The notes below the pieces were generated by a model. The model saw only the letters and a list, made by a program, of their open reading frames with translations. It was not told the DNA's origin and ran no database searches. From VRUE01 sp036376915 (GTDB taxonomy: Bacteria; Actinomycetota; Thermoleophilia; Solirubrobacterales; 70-9), in assembly GCA_036376915.1 (NCBI GenBank), contig DASUZK010000033.1:1-16199 (forward strand): a stretch of 16,199 bases of DNA. The letters are read 5' to 3'. Below, piece by piece: positions 13,800 to 16,199 of this stretch. Position 1 is the stretch's first letter; each line of letters starts with the position of its first letter. Made by a program: the position numbers and the translations under genes.

Positions 13800-14408
13800 A
13801 TGGAGGCTGCAACCAAAGAACGCGAGCTGAGCGGCGAGAAGGCGCAGCGCATCGTCGACGCGATGCGCGTCAGCGTTGCCAAGCGTGGCGCGGCCGGGTC
13901 GACCTTCGAGCACGTCGCCCGCGAGGCCGGCGTCAGCCGCGGCCTGCTCCACTACTACTTCGGGACCAAGGAGCGCCTGCTGGTCGAGGTCGTGCGGCGC
14001 GACGCCGAGATCCGGGTGGCCCGGCTCGACGAGCCGCTGGCAAAGGCGCAGACCGTCGACGACGTGATCGACGTCCTCGTCGCCAGCCTCATGGACCTGA
14101 TCGAGAACGAGCCGGCCTTCTTCCTCCTCCTCTACGAGCTCTTCAGCGCCGGTCGCCGCAACCCCGAGATCCAGCACGAGGTCGGCCAGCTCTTCGAGCT
14201 GACCCGCTCCCACGTGGCGGACGTCCTCAGGGCGAAGGAGCGCGAGAGTGTGCTCAGCCTCCGCTTCGACGCCGAGGCGATCGTCTCCTACCTCTTCGCG
14301 GTGGGCGACGGCTTCGCCCTGCAGGCCCTCTCAGACCCCAGCCGCGACAACAGCGGCGCCCTCGCCGCCGGCGCGGCATCCGCGCGGTACCTGCTGGTCA
14401 GCGAGTAG
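13800..14408 (+). CDS. TetR/AcrR family transcriptional regulator
   Basis: A 202-residue one-component regulator, a typical length for the family. The N-terminal helix-turn-helix is at about 18-64, with STFEHVAREAGVSRGLLHYY (34-53) followed by FGTKERLLVEVV, the classical TetR signature. The C-terminal half (about 75-202) is a helical ligand-binding/dimerisation domain that begins near DDVIDVLVASLMDLIENEPAFF. The ligand is unknown. The MMPL exporter gene starts 68 bp downstream on the same strand, and a 16-bp palindrome lies between them, so the regulator probably represses the exporter until a substrate is sensed. TetR-exporter pairs are a common arrangement. Confidence 0.92.
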   Translation: MEAATKERELSGEKAQRIVDAMRVSVAKRGAAGSTFEHVAREAGVSRGLLHYYFGTKERLLVEVVRRDAEIRVARLDEPLAKAQTVDDVIDVLVASLMDLIENEPAFFLLLYELFSAGRRNPEIQHEVGQLFELTRSHVADVLRAKERESVLSLRFDAEAIVSYLFAVGDGFALQALSDPSRDNSGALAAGAASARYLLVSE

Positions 14409-14459
14409 CTCCCTGGGGCGAGTGATCGTCCTCACAAACAATCGCGCTTGCCTGCGAAA

Positions 14460-14475
14460 GGCTGGCCATCCAGCC
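14460..14475. promoter_or_regulatory. Palindrome directly before the MMPL exporter start
   Basis: GGCTGG-CCAT-CCAGCC is a perfect 6-bp dyad with a 4-nt centre ending one base before the ATG at 14477. It may be an operator for the adjacent TetR protein, or an RNA hairpin that limits ribosome access to the start. The size fits a TetR-type site but no binding evidence exists. Confidence 0.5.
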
Positions 14476-14476
14476 A

Positions 14477-16199
14477 ATGCACGACTTCATGGTCAAGCTC
14501 GCAGGGTTCCTCGGCCGCCGTCGCCGTCTGGTCCTGCTCGCTTGGGTCGCGGTCGTCGCGCTGGCGCTGCCGTTCGCCTTGAACCAGACCGACCACCTCA
14601 CCGGTGGCGGCTTCGACGTGCCGGGAAGCGAGTCGAAGGCGGTGAGCGACTCGCTCCAGCGCGACTTCGCGGAGGAGACCGGCGGCATCACCGTGCTGCT
14701 GCGGGCAGAGCCGGGCGCCGGCGCGGCAGCCGAGGCGGCGGCGATCGGCCGGGTGCGCCGGGCCGTCGCCGGCCTCGACGAAACGACGCTCCCCGCTGAG
14801 GCGGTCCGGCGCGCGCGGGTCTCGCTGCGGAGCACCGGTTCCGCCCTGCTCCCCCTCAGAAGCGAACAGTCGGCAGACCGCCAGACCGACTCGGCCACGA
14901 TCCTGCGCGAAGACCTCGCCCTCGGCGTCGCCGAGGGTGGCGTGACCACCTACCTGGCCGGGCAGCCGACCGTCTGGGCCGGGCTGCAGGAGCTCTCCAA
15001 GGAAGACCTCTCCAAAGCTGAGGCCGCCGGCTTCCCAATCGTCGCCCTGATCCTCCTCGTCGTCTTCGGCTCGCTCGCGGCGGCGGTGCTGCCGCTGACC
15101 CTCGGCTTCGTCAGCGTGATCGTCACCGGCGCCCTCATCTACTTCCTCTCGCTGCAGATGAGCACCTCGGTCTTCGTCACCAACATGGCCTCGATGATCG
15201 GGATCGGCGTCGCGATCGACTACTCGCTCTTCATCCTCGCCCGCTACCGCGAGGAGCGGGCGAAGGGACGCGATCCCGACGCCGCGCGCTCGGAGGCGCT
15301 CGCCACCTCCGGCCTGGCGGTGACCTTCTCCGGCCTCGCCGTGATCGTCTCGCTGGCGGGGCTGTGGATGGTCGACAACCAGGCCCTGCGCTCGATGGCG
15401 CTGGGGGCGATGACCGTCGTCGCGGTCTCGATTCTGACCGCGACCACCCTGCTCCCTGTGCTGATCGCGATGCTCGGCGACCGGGTGATGCCGGGTGGCG
15501 TCGTCGCCAAGGTGCTGGGAATCTTCCGTCGCCGCGGCGAGCGCCCTGATCGCGAGGCGTTCTGGGTCAGGTGGACCGGCCGGGTGATGGCACATCCCTG
15601 GGTCGCCGTGATCGGGGTCTCCGCCGTCCTGCTGACGCTGGCGGCGCCGCTGCTCTCGGTCGAGACCGGCACGGGTGCGCTCGAGCAGTTCCCGAAGGAC
15701 AGCGACGTGCGGGTCGGCAACGAGCTGGTCGCCAAGCAGCTCGGCGGCGCCGCCGACCCGGTCCAGGTCGTCGCCTCCTTCGACGACCCGAACCCGAGCC
15801 GCGCCGACCGCGTCGTCGTCCTCTCCTTCTCCCACACCCTCGCCGCGACGCCGGGCATCGACAGCGTCGGTCCGCCGCTGTACGCCGGCGGCGACGTCCT
15901 GGTCCAGGCGACCCCGAGCGCCCCAAGCGAGTCCGATGCCACCCGCGCCCTGATCGGGCGGCTGCGCGACTCCGTCATTCCCGCCACCGCACTGAGCAAA
16001 GTCGCCACCGTCGACGTCGGCGGCGAGACCGCCCGCAGCGACGACGCGCGGGCTCAGATCAACGGCTCGATGTGGAAGATCGTCCTCTTCGTCCTGGCGC
16101 TCAGCTTCCTCGTCCTGGTGGTGATGCTGCGCTCGCTGCTGCTGCCGCTGAAGGCGGTGCTGATGAACCTGCTCTCGATCGGCGCCGCGTTCGGCGTCC
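14477..16199 (+). CDS. MMPL/RND-family membrane exporter, 3' end beyond the window
   Basis: This is a proton-driven inner-membrane transporter of the MMPL family, which typically exports lipids or hydrophobic compounds. The first 574 residues are present (full length is usually 700 or more). Transmembrane helix 1 is at about 18-36, preceded by RRRR. A first porter domain spans about 37-180. A bundle of helices lies at about 184-335, with GIGVAIDYSLFILARYREE around Asp248-Tyr249, the expected proton-relay pair. Helix 7 is at about 374-394, a second porter domain lies at about 395-530, and helices 8 and 9 begin at the edge. Met5 (ATG at 14489) is an alternative start. No strong ribosome site is seen; the palindrome lies just ahead of the first ATG. 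It follows the TetR gene and is probably its target. Confidence 0.93.
   Translation, partial: MHDFMVKLAGFLGRRRRLVLLAWVAVVALALPFALNQTDHLTGGGFDVPGSESKAVSDSLQRDFAEETGGITVLLRAEPGAGAAAEAAAIGRVRRAVAGLDETTLPAEAVRRARVSLRSTGSALLPLRSEQSADRQTDSATILREDLALGVAEGGVTTYLAGQPTVWAGLQELSKEDLSKAEAAGFPIVALILLVVFGSLAAAVLPLTLGFVSVIVTGALIYFLSLQMSTSVFVTNMASMIGIGVAIDYSLFILARYREERAKGRDPDAARSEALATSGLAVTFSGLAVIVSLAGLWMVDNQALRSMALGAMTVVAVSILTATTLLPVLIAMLGDRVMPGGVVAKVLGIFRRRGERPDREAFWVRWTGRVMAHPWVAVIGVSAVLLTLAAPLLSVETGTGALEQFPKDSDVRVGNELVAKQLGGAADPVQVVASFDDPNPSRADRVVVLSFSHTLAATPGIDSVGPPLYAGGDVLVQATPSAPSESDATRALIGRLRDSVIPATALSKVATVDVGGETARSDDARAQINGSMWKIVLFVLALSFLVLVVMLRSLLLPLKAVLMNLLSIGAAFGV

Noticed and set aside
14432..15835. 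467-residue open frame on the minus strand opposite the MMPL gene
   Set aside because: Composition is Arg/Asp/Gly/His-rich and repetitive, with no domain; the plus-strand exporter explains the region.
1..16199. Hidden defence system, prophage, CRISPR or mobile element
   Set aside because: No arrays of direct repeats, transposase, integrase, terminase or toxin-antitoxin-like pairs are visible on either strand; the genes are chromosomal housekeeping or regulatory genes of uniform GC character.

Overview
The window is very GC-rich and densely coded, and frequent GTG starts are used. The gene content (eukaryote-type NADP isocitrate dehydrogenase, Rip3-like M50 protease with CBS domains, AidB-type acyl-CoA dehydrogenase, AT-hook/winged-helix protein, MMPL exporter with a TetR regulator) suggests a high-GC actinobacterium, perhaps a deep-branching Thermoleophilia/Solirubrobacterales-like lineage. 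That placement is inferred from protein style only; no rRNA gene is present.

Left part (1-6316): the 5' part of a succinate dehydrogenase flavoprotein gene (sdhA) runs off the left edge on the minus strand. It diverges from a membrane site-2 protease gene across a 222-bp gap full of inverted repeats. The protease gene converges on an AidB-like acyl-CoA dehydrogenase gene, which in turn diverges from an icd-mdh operon across only 41 bp. icd and mdh overlap by 4 bp and end at a strong hairpin terminator. With sdhA, three TCA-cycle enzymes lie in 6.3 kb.

Middle (6339-8749): all on the minus strand except the last gene. There is a small AT-hook winged-helix protein behind an operator-rich promoter, then (further upstream) a two-gene lipid operon made of a fatty acid 2-hydroxylase-like enzyme and an acyl-CoA desaturase, both with full histidine boxes. 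A 62-residue protein with four cysteines follows on the plus strand.

Right part (8750-16199, all plus): a long G-rich inverted repeat lies ahead of hsp20-lon, a chaperone/protease pair followed after 2 nt by a GT39-like membrane glycosyltransferase gene. Next come a 141-residue single-pass membrane protein, a TetR regulator, and an MMPL/RND exporter cut by the right edge. A 16-bp palindrome lies one base ahead of the exporter start.

No CRISPR array, insertion sequence, tRNA, rRNA or recognisable defence system was seen. Most of the window is housekeeping in character. The less ordinary signals are in the gaps: a recurrent TANNNT box 6-10 nt ahead of start codons that lack a Shine-Dalgarno sequence (leaderless-type promoters), and large dyads placed directly upstream of two of those boxes.
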